From: Bromus sterilis | Lineage: Eukaryota > Streptophyta > Magnoliopsida > Poales > Poaceae | Assembly (NCBI GenBank): GCA_950022295.1 | Contig: OX465598.1 | Coordinates: 97,936,001 to 98,000,000, forward strand | DNA: 64,000 nucleotides | Reading direction: 5' to 3' | Shown here: in pieces, positions 21,501-33,487 of the stretch | Position numbering within the stretch: the first letter of the stretch is position 1 | How the letters are laid out: every line of letters begins with the position of its first letter | Notes under the pieces: model-generated | The model's input: only the letters and a program-made list of their open reading frames with translations | Told to the model about the DNA's origin: nothing | Database searches by the model: none | Made by a program: the position numbers and the translations under genes

Positions 21501-24447
21501 AGTGCACAGCAGTGTAGGGGTAGGTGTGACTGATATTTCTTTTGAACTGTTGTGACCGATTGGTTCACCTGTTAAAGAAGCATCTATTTTTCTTGCTTCT
21601 GTTCATAGCACTGTTGTGACTGATTGGTTCACCTGTTAAAGAAGCGTCTATTTTTCTTGCTTAGCATGTACTCTAGTTGCTAGTTAAACTTGCTCTCTAA
21701 GGTTGGAGCATGCTGTCACCTTGGATCTGTCCATCTCCTGTGCATTTTGGCCTTCCTTTTTGCAATATCTACTTCTCACCCTGTATGCACTATGCTGTAC
21801 ACACCAGTCTATTGACATTTTCAATTTTATCTGGACAGGTATGTGTGTCCTTGCAGGATGTGACTTTCTCCCCTCAGTGCCTGGCATTGGTACTAAAAGA
21901 GCATATTCTCTCATCTCAAAACATAAAAATATAGACCTTGTAAGAAACTGAGAATAACTACTCTCTACTGATTTCATGCTATTGAGAAAACAAAACTTCA
22001 AGTACGTCCTGTTTTTTTTTGAAAGTCATATCAATTATTGAACTGTAGACATGTTATGAGTGAGAAAATTCAGTGCAGATTTATTTCCATTATGTAGAAA
22101 ATGGGTTATTTGCTAATTAAAGTGATGTTGTATACCATTAAGAATTTTGAGATACACACTATCTGCAACCTACTTGGTATGCAGTGTTGTTGTGGACTTG
22201 TTAGTGTCAGATGTATCAGGGAAAGGAGATCAGGAATAAAATGATGTACTGTACTATTGGGGTTTTGAGATATCCTGTTTGCCAATTATACATTTACGAT
22301 GCAACACTGTTGTGGACTTCTATTGTGGCAAGCCTTTTCTTTACTTCCTATATATATATAGTTGTGCTGATGGTTCATCTGGTTCGTCTGCCGCCCCACC
22401 TCTCTTAGTGTCGGCCAGTTTGGGTGATTTTGGGGAGTTCAGGAGTTTTTCTTTTCTTTGCGAGGGAGTTCAGGAGTTGATCTGAATAGTGATTGTCTGT
22501 TACTAAGAAGATAGTGCAGTGCACCCGTCCAGGTTAGGAAGTACAGTCAGGGTCAAAGATAATAATTGAGTGACCCTATTTAAAAGGAAATTATTAGGAC
22601 CAAGAGTACATGCCATTTGCTTGGCATTTTTTTGCTGCAGTACTTTTTCTTACAACAACTACTATATGCTGTTTGAATTGTGGCGGTCACATTTCTGAAA
22701 ATAATAGTATTGACATCTGATTTGCAGTATTCCGGTTGTGCGTGATATCACTTATTTTGAACATAAGTGCAAAACATGATTGCTGGCATTTTCTACTAAG
22801 ATATCATCTCGCATCTAGTTACACAGACTGCAATCCCCATGAATACCAAATTCTTTATGATCCACCCTGTAATTAGTTTCTGAACAATGATTAATCCACA
22901 GTGATAAATGTTGTGTTCTTTCGTACCAGATATTTCAATTTTTTATCCATTCTTGTGAACAAACATACCCCCTAGCATCTCTGATGTAATTATTGCCAGG
23001 TGTTATCAACCTTGAAGCTTGACAAGCGGTATTCCATGCCAGATGATTACATTGATTCCTTCTGGAAAACTCTTGCAGTATTCAATCATGCTAGAGTGTA
23101 AGATTGTGTTTGTGTTAGCTACGTGTATCTTGTATGTATTTCGTATATACATTGTGCTGTACATAATCTGATACGTCACTTCCCTTCAAATGACCCAGAT
23201 ATGATGTCAAAAGCATGTCACTCAAACATTTAAAACCTTTGGAGGAGCGGTATCTTAACTACTTGGAGGGAGACCTGGATATTCTTGGACCGTATCCTTA
23301 AAAAGTTTCATTTTATTCATGAGCTGTAGCAATTGACATCTGTATTCAGTAATTTAATGGATGACTGCTCTTCTGACAATAACGGCGTTAATATAGAACA
23401 TGATTTTGGTACAGCCAATTTTTGATACATCAATTTGCTTGTACCTTGAAATGTCGATGTAGAAAAATCATGGTTTCTTATACAGGACACAAGTTATCAC
23501 AATTGAACGCACAATTTCATGGAATTAGTGGTAATGTATTAACACAGTTTTAACACCTGATATTAATGCACTTTTGATATTGTTTCATAGAAGTATTTAT
23601 ATATCCTTATCTTATCAGTGCTCATTCCTTGATGACCTAAAGAGCGTTAGCCCCGTCAATGGCAAGAGCGATAGCAGAGGGGCAGTTGAATCCTGTTACA
23701 ATGGAAACATTTGACAAATTCTCCAGAAAAATTAGCCCCATTGAGTTTATTGATACCTCCACTCTCTATGTTGCTAATCAGTATGGTTCTCAGGACATTT
23801 TGACACAAGAGAGTTCTCTTACCATCAGTTCATCTGAGAAAAGCAAAGACGACATTGTAGGCAAGTGTTGTCCAGGGCTTAACAAGATTTCCTTGTTTTT
23901 CTTTTAAAAGTGGCAATTTTGCCTTTTCTCTATACTGCAATGAAATAACTCCAGGACCTCTCACAAGTGTTTCCTACTTTCTTGAACAGTGTTTGCTGTT
24001 GATGGGATTACGAATGGCGAACAGAAGCTAAGCAAAGGAATCCTTGCCCTTGGCAAATTTGTACCGCAGAAGCATTCCTCTCCGGCAGTTGGATGCAATG
24101 AAGTAGAGTCGAAAAACACACCTGATAACAACCCATTCAAGAAGAGGAAATTACCTACTGACAAAGGTCAACTACCAGATCAAAACAAGTTGATAATCGA
24201 TCTGGATGATGAAGAAGCAGTTGTATTATGCTCATCATTGTCACGAGAGAGTGTTGACCAAGCAGAGTCTCTTGATAGAAATGGTGAGTCATCTGGATTG
24301 TGCTGGCCATTGACGCAAGAAAGTGTGGCGTCTAGGCCGAAGCAGAGATCACCTAAGAGGCAAAATCACCGGAAGGCTTTCAGGAGTAAAACCAACAAAA
24401 ATATAGATGAAAGAGGTGGAATATTTAAATTTTTCACACGATTGTAA
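18512..24447 (+). CDS. EXO1: Exonuclease 1 (5' flap nuclease family), 11 exons, 548 aa
   Basis: EXO1 resects 5' ends in mismatch repair and double-strand break processing in the nucleus. Exons: 18512-18589, 18678-18889, 19577-19655, 20905-20949, 21023-21172, 21246-21360, 21839-21939, 23000-23097, 23199-23291, 23643-23860 and 23990-24447; phases agree at every junction. The ATG starts the conserved MGIPNLLRF, so the N-terminal Gly2 is preserved. XPG-N spans about residues 1-100 and XPG-I about 139-235. Metal ligands are D30, D81, E153, D155, D178, D180 and D235, with a helix-hairpin motif SVPGIGTKRA at 239-248. The C-terminal half is polar, with basic KKRKLP and RPKQRSPKRQ (likely nuclear signals), and ends IFKFFTRL. 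All introns are GT-AG except the last (GC-AG at 23861-23862). At 548 aa it is shorter than the plant EXO1 proteins above 700 aa I remember, mainly in the C-terminus. It looks functional and is the only host gene here. Confidence 0.93.
19407..19529. mobile_element. Stowaway-type MITE in EXO1 intron 2 (123 bp)
   Basis: Terminal inverted repeats TTACCTCCGATCCATATTAA and CTCCCTCCAATCCATATTAA (right end, reverse complement) are flanked by TA at 19405-19406 and 19530-19531. The ends fit the Tc1/mariner-derived Stowaway pattern of grasses. It lies 47 bp before exon 3. Confidence 0.85.
19796..19888. mobile_element. Stowaway-type MITE in EXO1 intron 3 (93 bp)
   Basis: It is a near-perfect palindrome starting CTCCCTCCGTTCCAAATTAG and ending with its complement, with TA duplications at 19794-19795 and 19889-19890. 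The length and ends are typical of grass Stowaway elements. Confidence 0.9.
20075..20101. repeat. (TG)n microsatellite in EXO1 intron 3
   Basis: A TG dinucleotide run with one interruption (GCG) follows a short TA run. Confidence 0.9.
21546..21662 (+). repeat. Two direct 53-bp repeats in EXO1 intron 6
   Basis: ACTGTTGTGAC...TTTTTCTTGCTT occurs at 21546-21598 and 21610-21662 with only two mismatches (C/T in GACYGATTGG and A/G in GAAGCRTC). The 11-bp spacer differs. This looks like a recent local duplication. Confidence 0.85.
23861..23989 (+). other. Non-canonical GC-AG intron 10 of EXO1 (129 bp)
   Basis: The donor AG|GCAAGTG fits the GC-donor consensus. Neither nearby GT (23857, 23865) keeps the reading frame into exon 11, whereas the GC site does. 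If the intron is retained, translation continues about 16 codons past the exon and stops at TAA near 23906. Confidence 0.75.
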
Positions 24448-25423
24448 CTCCATAATAGGTTTCACAATTTTGTTGAGAAATTAATTAATGCATTGTAGCA
24501 GGAAAAATTCTTTTATATTGAAGTATGAGTTTATTTCTAAAAATTGAATCAAATATGTTTCTTTAATGGAGATTCATTGGGTACAGTGTGTAAGTACTGT
24601 TACCGGAGTCACACACTGAGCATGGTTGCGGGTGCACACCATATTGAGTTGATGTATTTTGAGGCTTGCAGCAATTGTGAAAAGACTCATGAATCTATAG
24701 CACCATATAAAATGTGATCCTACAAATTGGATCCTAAAGGAATATTAAGTGTGGGCTTTTAAAAAAGTGAATTGAATTTTAGATTTGTAACTCTCCTTTT
24801 CTAGGTTACATCTTTTAGATAATGCTCTAGGTTGCAAATGACCAGAGGCACTTTTTGGATGTCATTCTTTCATTGTCTTCCATCTCTTCTTTGTGTCACA
24901 TGAAAATTTCCAAGAAAAAATCCTGGAAATTGAGCGCAACTACGGAGAAATAAACATAAATTTATGAATGGAAATATAAACAGAATGGTTCTCATAGACA
25001 TAGAATGCCATTTCCATGCAGAAACTCTCTTGAAAACTGAATATTTGTATCTGGACTCGTGGAAATTTCGTATCCAGTGGAGAGAAGAACAAAACATGAC
25101 GAGCTTTTCGAGAAATCTGATGGCGCTTTATAAGCCTAGCTCGATGCCACACCTGTGTTGTATCACTGGAGCCAGGAAGTTCTTTTAGCTGCGGCTGTGA
25201 AGTCATTGGATGTTGCCATGACGCCATCAACGATGATCCAAAGCATGAATCGTCGATATGAAGAAGGCAAAGACCGATGACGAAGCCTAACCCTGCGTCT
25301 AACACTGAAAGCACCATCTAAAGATCTTATTGAGATGATTACTGATGCCACCATGAACCGAGGTGGAAGCATCATGGTCGACGACTCTCCTCTATAAGCC
25401 GATAGAACATACCTAATAGCATA
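24448..25423. other. EXO1 3' UTR and unassigned intergenic DNA
   Basis: The first about 250 bp are AT-rich and probably include the 3' UTR and polyadenylation region. The rest has short broken frames on both strands but no recognisable domain, repeat boundary or RNA gene. I see nothing supportable here. Confidence 0.5.
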
Positions 25424-25426
25424 TTA

Positions 25427-25694
25427 GGACCCTCTTGGATTGTCGTTTTAGTAACGCTATAATTTTCCACCTGTAACATCTTTCGTCTATATTAAACGGG
25501 AAACCTGTATAAACCGGGTGGAAAGAAAATGAGTGTGGGAGACGTTTCACTTTGCAAGGTGAAAGGAACAAAACCGTCTGTTTTCTTTGAATCTAAATGA
25601 CCAACCAAGCGCTGTTTTCGGATAGCAAGTAACAAAATTCCGTGTGGGTTTTTACATTTGCAATCATCCCTAAAACAACGATCCAAGCAAACCC
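25427..25694. mobile_element. Tourist/Harbinger-type MITE (268 bp), TSD TTA
   Basis: The left end GGACCCTCTTGGATTGTCG and right end (reverse complement) GGGTTTGCTTGGATCGTTG form terminal inverted repeats matching at about 18 of the first 25 positions. TTA flanks both sides (25424-25426 and 25695-25697). The 3-bp TTA duplication is the Harbinger hallmark. No transposase is encoded. Confidence 0.75.
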
Positions 25695-25906
25695 TTAGTG
25701 CAGGGGGAGGGGCGGCTGGACGAGGCGCAATAGATCCAGTTCGTGGTCGTAGGTCGCACGAGCTAGGTTTACGTTGCTCCCCGCGCAAGGATGGAGAAGG
25801 AGACAGTCTTCGCGCCCTTCATTCATGGCTACATGTAGTCCTTTGGTAGGCCTAGACCCGAGGCCCAACTTAAAATCTAGGTTAGTTGGACCTAAAATCT
25901 AGGTTA

Positions 25907-26140
25907 CTACTTTCGTTCTAGTTTATTATTTTCTTTCGTATTTAGGGATATATTTTCATCATGATTTTAATTAATAAAATATAAATTATATTTAGCAAAA
26001 ACAATATCATCAGAAGCTATGTTTAAATACGAACCAATGATATAAATTTTCATGACATGCATCAACATTTTATTTGTTAAATTTATTTTTAAAATTTGAC
26101 ACAAAATACGAATGAAACCAATAAATAGAAACTGAGGTAG
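25907..26140. mobile_element. Mariner-type MITE (234 bp), TSD TA
   Basis: The ends CTACTTTCGTTCTAGTTTAT and (right, reverse complement) CTACCTCAGTTTCTATTTAT are imperfect inverted repeats. TA flanks at 25905-25906 and 26141-26142. The AT-rich interior carries no ORF. It is more diverged than the two intronic MITEs. Confidence 0.7.
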
Positions 26141-28942
26141 TACTCATATAAAAGGAGCAATCATCCTACCGTTTCGTAATCAAGCTTGTGGCAATCAAAG
26201 TAGAAGCAATTCAACTTCAAGTAGTAGTACTAGTGCTAGTTGAGCTTCTTGATGTGGTGCAACCTAACATCATCATCATGGACTTTATCGCAAAAAAACA
26301 TCATCGTCATGGACTTGACTCTATCGCCAAGGAACACACACATCACACATATTAAGGTGAATACTATTTTTATGTGTGTATACTTGATTTCTCTCTTGGA
26401 TGATACACTACTTGACCTCTCTCACACATGTATAGGTTTGAAATGAGCTCCATGCGCATCGAGAAGGAGTACAAGCATAAAATCACGACGACACCATCCA
26501 ATAGGGAGGCTGGAAGCAGAGGCGAAAGAAGGCAAAGTGGAAAAGAGAAGAGGACAAGGAAGAATCAATGGAGGAGGCGCTCTCGTCCACCATCGGACTT
26601 TCCAGTCCCAAAGATCGGACTATTCGCCCCAGTGAGATCAACAACAGCTCCAGCCACCGGGCACTGCATCGGCCCCAAACGAATAGTCCGGTTCATGCCG
26701 AGCATGCCCCTTGGCAGCACCCCAGGCCGACTGGACTGTCCGACATGAGGCCTTAGACTGTCCGGTAGCCCCCGTTTCAGTGCGATTCGTCCTGCTTTGG
26801 CCCATGTAACTTTACCCTTTCGCCTTCACTTACCCCATCATTGCCTTGGACCTACATATATCCCCTCCCCTCCTCCACATTAGGGTTAGCTAAGATTATA
26901 AACTTGAGAGAGCTTAAATCATCTACCTCCCCTAGTGAGATCCCTCCATCACGGAGAAGATTTTTTTTTCATGGTTGCCAAGGCCTCCATCTAATGGAGA
27001 GGAATCCCTCATATGGATTATCAAGACCTCCTTAATTAGGGAAGAACTCTCTCTCTCAAGCACTACCTTTGTATCTTTATTTACTTTATTGTTCTTGTAT
27101 TTTTATGCACCACTTGTTTTGGCTTGGATGCGGGGGAAACTTGGTGTGGATTTTTTCCAATTAATGTTCCCTTGTGTTATTTTCTTGTGGATTTCCTTGT
27201 GTTTTTCGTGTTCTTTGTCAAATCCACCTCCAGTTCGTGAAGATCGGGAAAACTTAGGGACTTGGTACAATATCATTCGGTACCTAGAGCAAGGTTAACT
27301 AGAATTTGGAGCCCCTCCACTCTTGATTATAGCCTAATTTTGTTTGTTCTTGCTAAATTTTGAAAATTCCCACAAAAAATAGACATAACAAATTTCTTGA
27401 AATTTGTTGTTCCATGTGAGTTTTTGTTGACTTTGATTTGTGGATTTAGTGTTTATCAAGTGGATCTACCTTCCTTTGCATTTCTCCCCCAATTTTTACT
27501 TTCCCCCCATCAAATTTGAGCTTCGAATCATCATTTTTGGCTAGAACTTCGCGTTTCTCGATCTTCATAGAATTGTACCCCCTACCGGACTATCTGGTCC
27601 ACCAGATAGATAGTGCCCCAAATCCAAACAATTGGTCACAAAATAACGGTCAAAATTTCAGCCCACGATCAGACTGTCAGCGCCCCCGGACCGGAGTACC
27701 CCTAGTGCAAATCCTGACGCGGGTTGATTCTTCATGTTGTGCCATAACTTCTTCATTCAAGGTTTTATTTTGATGTTCTTTAGATCATTTTATAGCTATT
27801 GACATCATCAATATCACTCAATAAAAAAATAACGTGCTAAAGGAAATAGCGATGACCTCCTCTAGACACTATACACGTTATAGCGTGCAATATTTCAATT
27901 AGAGTTTTGAAAACAATGTTAATTAAATCCCAACAAAAAAACATTTCAACAAGAATAAGGGATACAGTTCAATAATAAATAAAGACTAAAAAATTGTATG
28001 GTAGCCTAACATCAGCAATCCATGAAGAAACAACAAAATAAAAAGTAGTTATTTAGAATCATGTGTTGTCGGAATCTCCATTAATAAGCATTAACCTCTT
28101 ATTGACGACCATGGAAGTACTCCGAGTAGCTAGGTAATTAATAAAGTGGCGATCAATCAGATGTTAGAAGTTACCATAGATAACTTGCAAGTTAGCATTT
28201 CAACCGAACCAAACACACTAACATTTAGCAAACATCCCGATTGAACACACATCATAGATATGCAAACACAAAGAACTTGCTAGATGCATCACTTTCTCGC
28301 AGCATAGCTCGCTGTGACATCGTGCCACCGCGAACGAGGGAAGATCGACTGGGAATGGGGGAAGACTGGTCAAATTGGAGGAAGCAGCAGCCGCTGTCGG
28401 ATATGGGTGCATGATCAGGTGGAAGATGAAGAAGTGGATAGTTGAAGACTGCGTGAGTTGCGTCAATTCGAAGTTTGTGTATTTTACCTATTTGGGCTAG
28501 GTCAGACCTGGGTCTTTGGGTTGATGGATAGGCAAAAAAATAGCGCGCTATAAGCTACCTCGTTTTAGCGCAGTATAGCATGATATTTTGTAAATAGGGC
28601 CATAGCGAGCAAAATCATCAAAATTTAGCATTGGTGGTTCTCCCAGTATATGCTGTAGCACACTATTAGTGTTGACTCACTACATAGTTTTTTCTCTCGT
28701 TACCTCACTACATAGGTTTCACCCGACAATTGTCAAAATTGATATCATGAGAATGGTCAAAATTTATACCACAAGATATGCTATTTTTTCGTTGATCTCC
28801 CTACATAGGTTTCATCATCATTTGCTTCCATCAATTTTTTCGATTTTTTGCATATTTGTCTAGGACTTTAACCATGGCAACCCCAAACTATGCATCTTCG
28901 TTGGTTCCACCATCCGGGATCATCACCAACGACAATGAGTAC
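26141..28942 (+). mobile_element. Old retroelement LTR/leader region, poorly preserved
   Basis: GGACTGTCCGG-like palindromic motifs recur (about 26595, 26636, 26690, 26732, 26756, 27585), as described for Sirevirus LTRs. A primer-site-like segment CGGTACCTAGAGCAAGG lies at about 27279-27295. At 28874 an open frame starts MATPNYASSLVPPSGIITND and is cut by the Athila insertion at 28943. Inside, about 27830-28640 carries inverted TAGCG/GCTATA motifs and may be a separate DNA-transposon relic. The same host unit resumes at 37344-37393 and 39105-39988. Family and boundaries are uncertain. Confidence 0.4.
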
Positions 28943-30596
28943 TGATGGCAAGAGAGTGTTAATACTCTTCAAGCCTCGTTGGTTACCCCAAGTGCAGAGT
29001 GAGATATAGTGCAGCGACAAGTTTTCCCTTGGCAAAGATACCAAGGTTTGTCTCCCGTAGGACTCCGAAGGATACAAGAAGGTGGTAAAGTGAACAATGG
29101 CGCCGTGGTTGCTAGCTTCACCTGGACCTGCACACAGATACAAATAACTTTGCTCCCAATGAGTACAGAGGAGTTGTCAATTCCTCCGGCCTTGCTGTTT
29201 ACAAAGGATCAACACAAGAGATAATAATAGTGGCAACTGAAAGTAAAGACTGAAAGTAATAAGGGTGTAAACAGTGATATGAAGATGGACTGGGGTCCCG
29301 TGATTTTCACTAGTGATATCTCTCTCCCAAAACACGATAAAAGTGCTAGTGAGGTAAACAAATCATAGTTGGGCAATTGAATGGATTATGAAGGCACCGC
29401 AATGCTAACTATGCTGCAAAGAAAGGAAGGGCTCAAAAGCAATGGGCAGTACGCCAAGGTAAGTAGACCGAAATCCATCTGCATCTACTACGAATCATCC
29501 ACCTTGAGATATCTATCCAGAACATCTCGCTGTTATTAAGTTGCGAATCCCACCCAAAGTGTAAACTCAAAGCAACATACAACTGCATTAAAAGAACTAT
29601 GCGTAAAGTAAACAATCCTTGCACCCGCAGGTACAAGCACCGTTGTTTTATCCCTGGTGGCAACAACACATCCCCTAGTCTCATGTTTCTGTCACTCAAG
29701 CTAGACATCAAGGGGCTGAACCCACAATCGAGCATAACGCTCTCTCTTGGAGTTGCAAATAAAATACTTGGCCAAAGAAAATACCGCAACGGAGAACATG
29801 CAAGAATTTACTCAAGAACAAAATATAAAAGAGAAGAACCAAATATATTACTCATCACAATCTGAACATAGTCTCATAATCCATCAGATCCCAACAAACT
29901 CAGCATAGCAACAACAGAAATTACATAGATGCCTCGATCATGTGAGGCAGCTCACGAGGACTCGAAAGTGGAAGCACAAAATGGGGAGAGATAGATCACA
30001 TAGCTACTGGTCACGGACCCATGGTCCAAGGGAAACTACTCACGGTACATACGGGAGGCTTCCATGGCCATGGAGGGTCTCCCGGAGGGGGTAGCTTCTC
30101 CCGGCAGGGTGCCGGAGCAGCTTCTCCAGGCAGCCCCGATCTTGAAACGGCGGCGGCGGAGGGACAGAGGCGAGATCGCGAAAAAGGAGTCCGTATTAGG
30201 AGTTTCCACCCCGAGGGGTAAATATAGGCGAAGGGGGGCGTCGAGAGGGGCCACAGGGCAGTCAGGAGGGTGCCTGGCGCGGCACATGGTGGGGCCGCGC
30301 CACCTGCCCTCTTTGATGCCTGGTGGTGGCCCCCCTTCCCTCTCTTGGTGATTCCGGAAGCTTCTGTTGCGCTGATTTTTTATATATTTTTCCCGGAATT
30401 TTTGGAGCACTTTTAATGGCCGGAAAACCTGAAATACAAAAACAGCAGAAAACAGAAACTGGCAACTGGGTGCACTGAGTTAATAGGTTAGTCCAAATAG
30501 GTTCACAAGTGTATGAAAGTTCAAGCAAAACATGGCAAAGTCACACAAAACATGCATGGAACAAGCAGAAATTATAGATACGTTTGGGACGTATCA
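28943..30596 (-). mobile_element. 3' LTR of the 28943-37343 element (family I)
   Basis: It runs from TGATACGTCCC at 30596 to the CCATCA end at 28943. A TATA-like CCTATATTTA lies near 30217-30226 and a GC inverted repeat near 30275-30302. The matching 5' LTR is 35692-37343. Confidence 0.92.
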
Positions 30597-30611
30597 ACAT
30601 CCCCAAGCTTA
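30597..30611 (-). other. Polypurine tract adjoining the 3' LTR
   Basis: On the sense (minus) strand TAAGCTTGGGGATGT directly precedes the LTR start. The same tract adjoins the 3' LTRs at 42635 (element B) and 59664 (element C). Its core is repeated inside the elements, at 32789-32802 and 32846-32858 here. Confidence 0.7.
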
Positions 30612-33487
30612 ATTCCTGCTCGTCCTCGAGTAGGTAAATGATAACAAGCATAATTTCTGTGGTGACATGCCACACAACCATAAAAGGACTTTTTAAGTAA
30701 AGCAATCAAAGCATGCAATTCAATTCAAGTCTTAACAAGCAAGAGTCTATATTAGCATTGACACAAGCAACGAAAGAACAAAAGTTGCAAGAGCTCTCTC
30801 TTTCCGTGACTCGAATGTCTCCAGATGGTGTTTGCGTGCAAGCAAGGGATAGGGAAATACGAGAGAAAAAATTAGGTTGTTGAGAACAACTATCTACTAA
30901 AGTTTCACACTTGGTCTCCTTTGGATTCTTATCTGGACTCGTCCCCAGAACACTAGCCAGGTATAAGTCAAACTGATCCACTCCCTTTCAATATTTTGAG
31001 CACTCATGCAATGGATGAGCGTGAGCAAGAAAGTTGACACCTAAAAGGCGAAACAGAAAGAAGGTGGAGGAGGAAGACAAAAAGGTGTGAAAGGCTCACA
31101 TCAATGAGGACAATCATAGGCGAGAGAAGGCCATATGATAGATATGATGTGAGGAGTAGGGATTGCCATACAACGGATGCACATGTGAGCTAAAAGCTCT
31201 CCAAGGGAACTAGTGGGGGTGCATCTAACTTGCTTGCTCAAGAAGACCTAGAGCTCGTTTGAGGAGGCTCATCATTGGAATATACAAGCCAAGTTCTATA
31301 GTATGAAGGGTCCCCACATAGCTATATGCATGATGATGATCTCTATGGAGTACAAGGGATAGGAGATGAAGTACTAGTGTGGATCTCTCAAAAGGAATAG
31401 TAGTATGCCCCTTCTCTCTTTTTATTTTTTATCTTTTTCTCTTTTTATTTATTTTTGGTGGCCTCAATGGCTCTTTCTATTTAACTCTCATTTGTCCTCT
31501 TTGGGATCTTTTGATTTTGTCCCCTTTGGGATATTTTCCTCACTTTAGGGGCAATACTCTATATTTTACAAGAATATCGGAGATCTTTCACACTTTACAA
31601 AGGTACTCACATAAAGAAAATGTAACTATCATGATGCAAATGTATGCTTCTGCCAGGATAGCAGGGTATGCAATGATACTAGCGCGTCATGTAGCAATGA
31701 TTAGGGCAAGGCCCAACTAGCATGCGGCTCATCGATCAAACAAGTAGCATGTATGACATGAAGATCAAGTCATGAGAAGGTGGATGTTGCATGGCAATGT
31801 ATCTCGGAAAGGCTATGGAAATGCCTTGTAGGTAGGTATGGTGGATGTTTTGAGGAAAGATATAAGGAGGTTTATGATGACAGAGCGTATCATGCCAAGG
31901 GTTTGGATGCACCGGCGAAGTATGCGCCAACTCTCGAGGTGAGAAAGGGCAATGCACAGTACCGAAGAGGCTAGAAAAAGTATAGGTGGGTGGAAGTGTC
32001 AACTTTCGAATACTCACATTAGTCCGAAGAACTCATGCACTTATTATCGGTAACTCTCAATCTAATCAGGAGGTTCACAAAGAGACAGGTACCCCGAGGA
32101 GGAGTGTATGGGGGTTTGGTTATCCTTGCGCATCCTCAACTCATGGTACGTGAGTGTACTCTAATATTCAAACCCTCGAGAGGTTAGTGATCCATCTAGT
32201 AGCTAGAGTTCTCAACAGGGGTTTTTGGTTTTCGAAAAACACACGGATTGCCCAAAATACGACATCTATCACTAATAGGCAAGAGCTCTTGACACCATAA
32301 GTTCAAACATTAATCTAATCAATACCTCAAAACTATTGCAAGTTACTACTACAAAGAGAACAACAACTTTAACTACCTACTTTTAGTCAAGACACAGAAC
32401 TCAGTGCAACAGGCAAACTCTCTAACAAGATAAAACATGCAACCTATAGAAAGTTCAACTTAAGACAAAAGAAAAGCTCTAGAAAAACTAAAGCACTACA
32501 ACTAAACAGAACATCAGCTAAGAAAAGAAAAAGAACAGCTCACAACTAAAAGAATAAGCATGCAAATCCTATGAGGAGTTCTAGTTCAAGCGGAGCGTGA
32601 ATCTCTCCCACACAAAAGAGTAAGTTGGGGTCTAACTTGTTACTATAGCAAACAAAGCAAAAGAAAACTAAAAACCAAACCTAAGAGCGAGACGCTCCAA
32701 GCAAAGCACATAACGCATGAATTGATAAAAATATAGTGCAACGAGAGACGAACTGATAATTGTTGATGAAGAAGGGGATGCACGGGGGCATCCCCAAGCT
32801 TAGACGCTTGAGTCTCCTTGAATATTTATTGGGGGTGCACATGGGCATCCCCAAGCTTGAGCGTTTGACCCTCCTGAATCTTCTTTCATCCTCCTCAATC
32901 GCGCACTTGAAAACTCCCTTCATACATAACTCATTGTAGGCTGATTAGAGGTTAGTACCCTAATAAAAATAGTTTTCCTCTACTGAAAATAAAGATTTCC
33001 AGGAAGAGCTACTGTTTCCCAAGATTTCCAAATGGTTTTTGCAAAGAAAAAGCAAGCTTAAGGTTTGCAAAAGTGAAGAGAGACAAAACGTGGCAGAATC
33101 TGTGAAAAACAGAACAGTAGATAGAAACGAATTTTTTAGGGGTACTTCTGCAACTCAAATAAAAAAACTCAGAACATACGAAAGTTTTGTAATTGTATAG
33201 ATCACGCTGTGTAAAACATTCAGCTCAAAAAGATGAACTGGGATTTTTCTCTGATTTTTCTAGTCACGAGGACAGAATCTGTTTTCTGGACAGCATGTCA
33301 CAACTTTTACTTCCCTTGCCGTATGAGGCTAAACTTGGCACAAAGCTTGAAAAGTAAAGATACAATGATGTTGGTACAGTAGTAACAATCATCAAGACCA
33401 CTTAGAACAGAACAAAAGCAAAAAGAAAAACCTAAATTCGTTGCGGGCTGCCTCCCGAAAGCGCTTCTTTAGAGCCATTAGCTAGGC
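30612..33487 (-). other. Long non-coding 3' region of the gag-protease Athila element
   Basis: No convincing coding frame on either strand. It is homologous to 3455-5000 (element A), 42650-43270 plus 46733-48900 (element B) and 59680-61230 (element C). It holds the paired PPT-like hairpins at 32775-32858. Short frames here are chance. Its conservation across four elements suggests a cis-acting role. Confidence 0.6.

Noticed and set aside
22211..22485. ORFs within EXO1 intron 7
   Set aside because: They overlap each other in different frames, show no homology to the gene and contain a TA microsatellite; not exons.
24870..25375. Short ORFs on both strands downstream of EXO1
   Set aside because: No domain, no splice pattern and no codon-like bias that I can see; likely chance.
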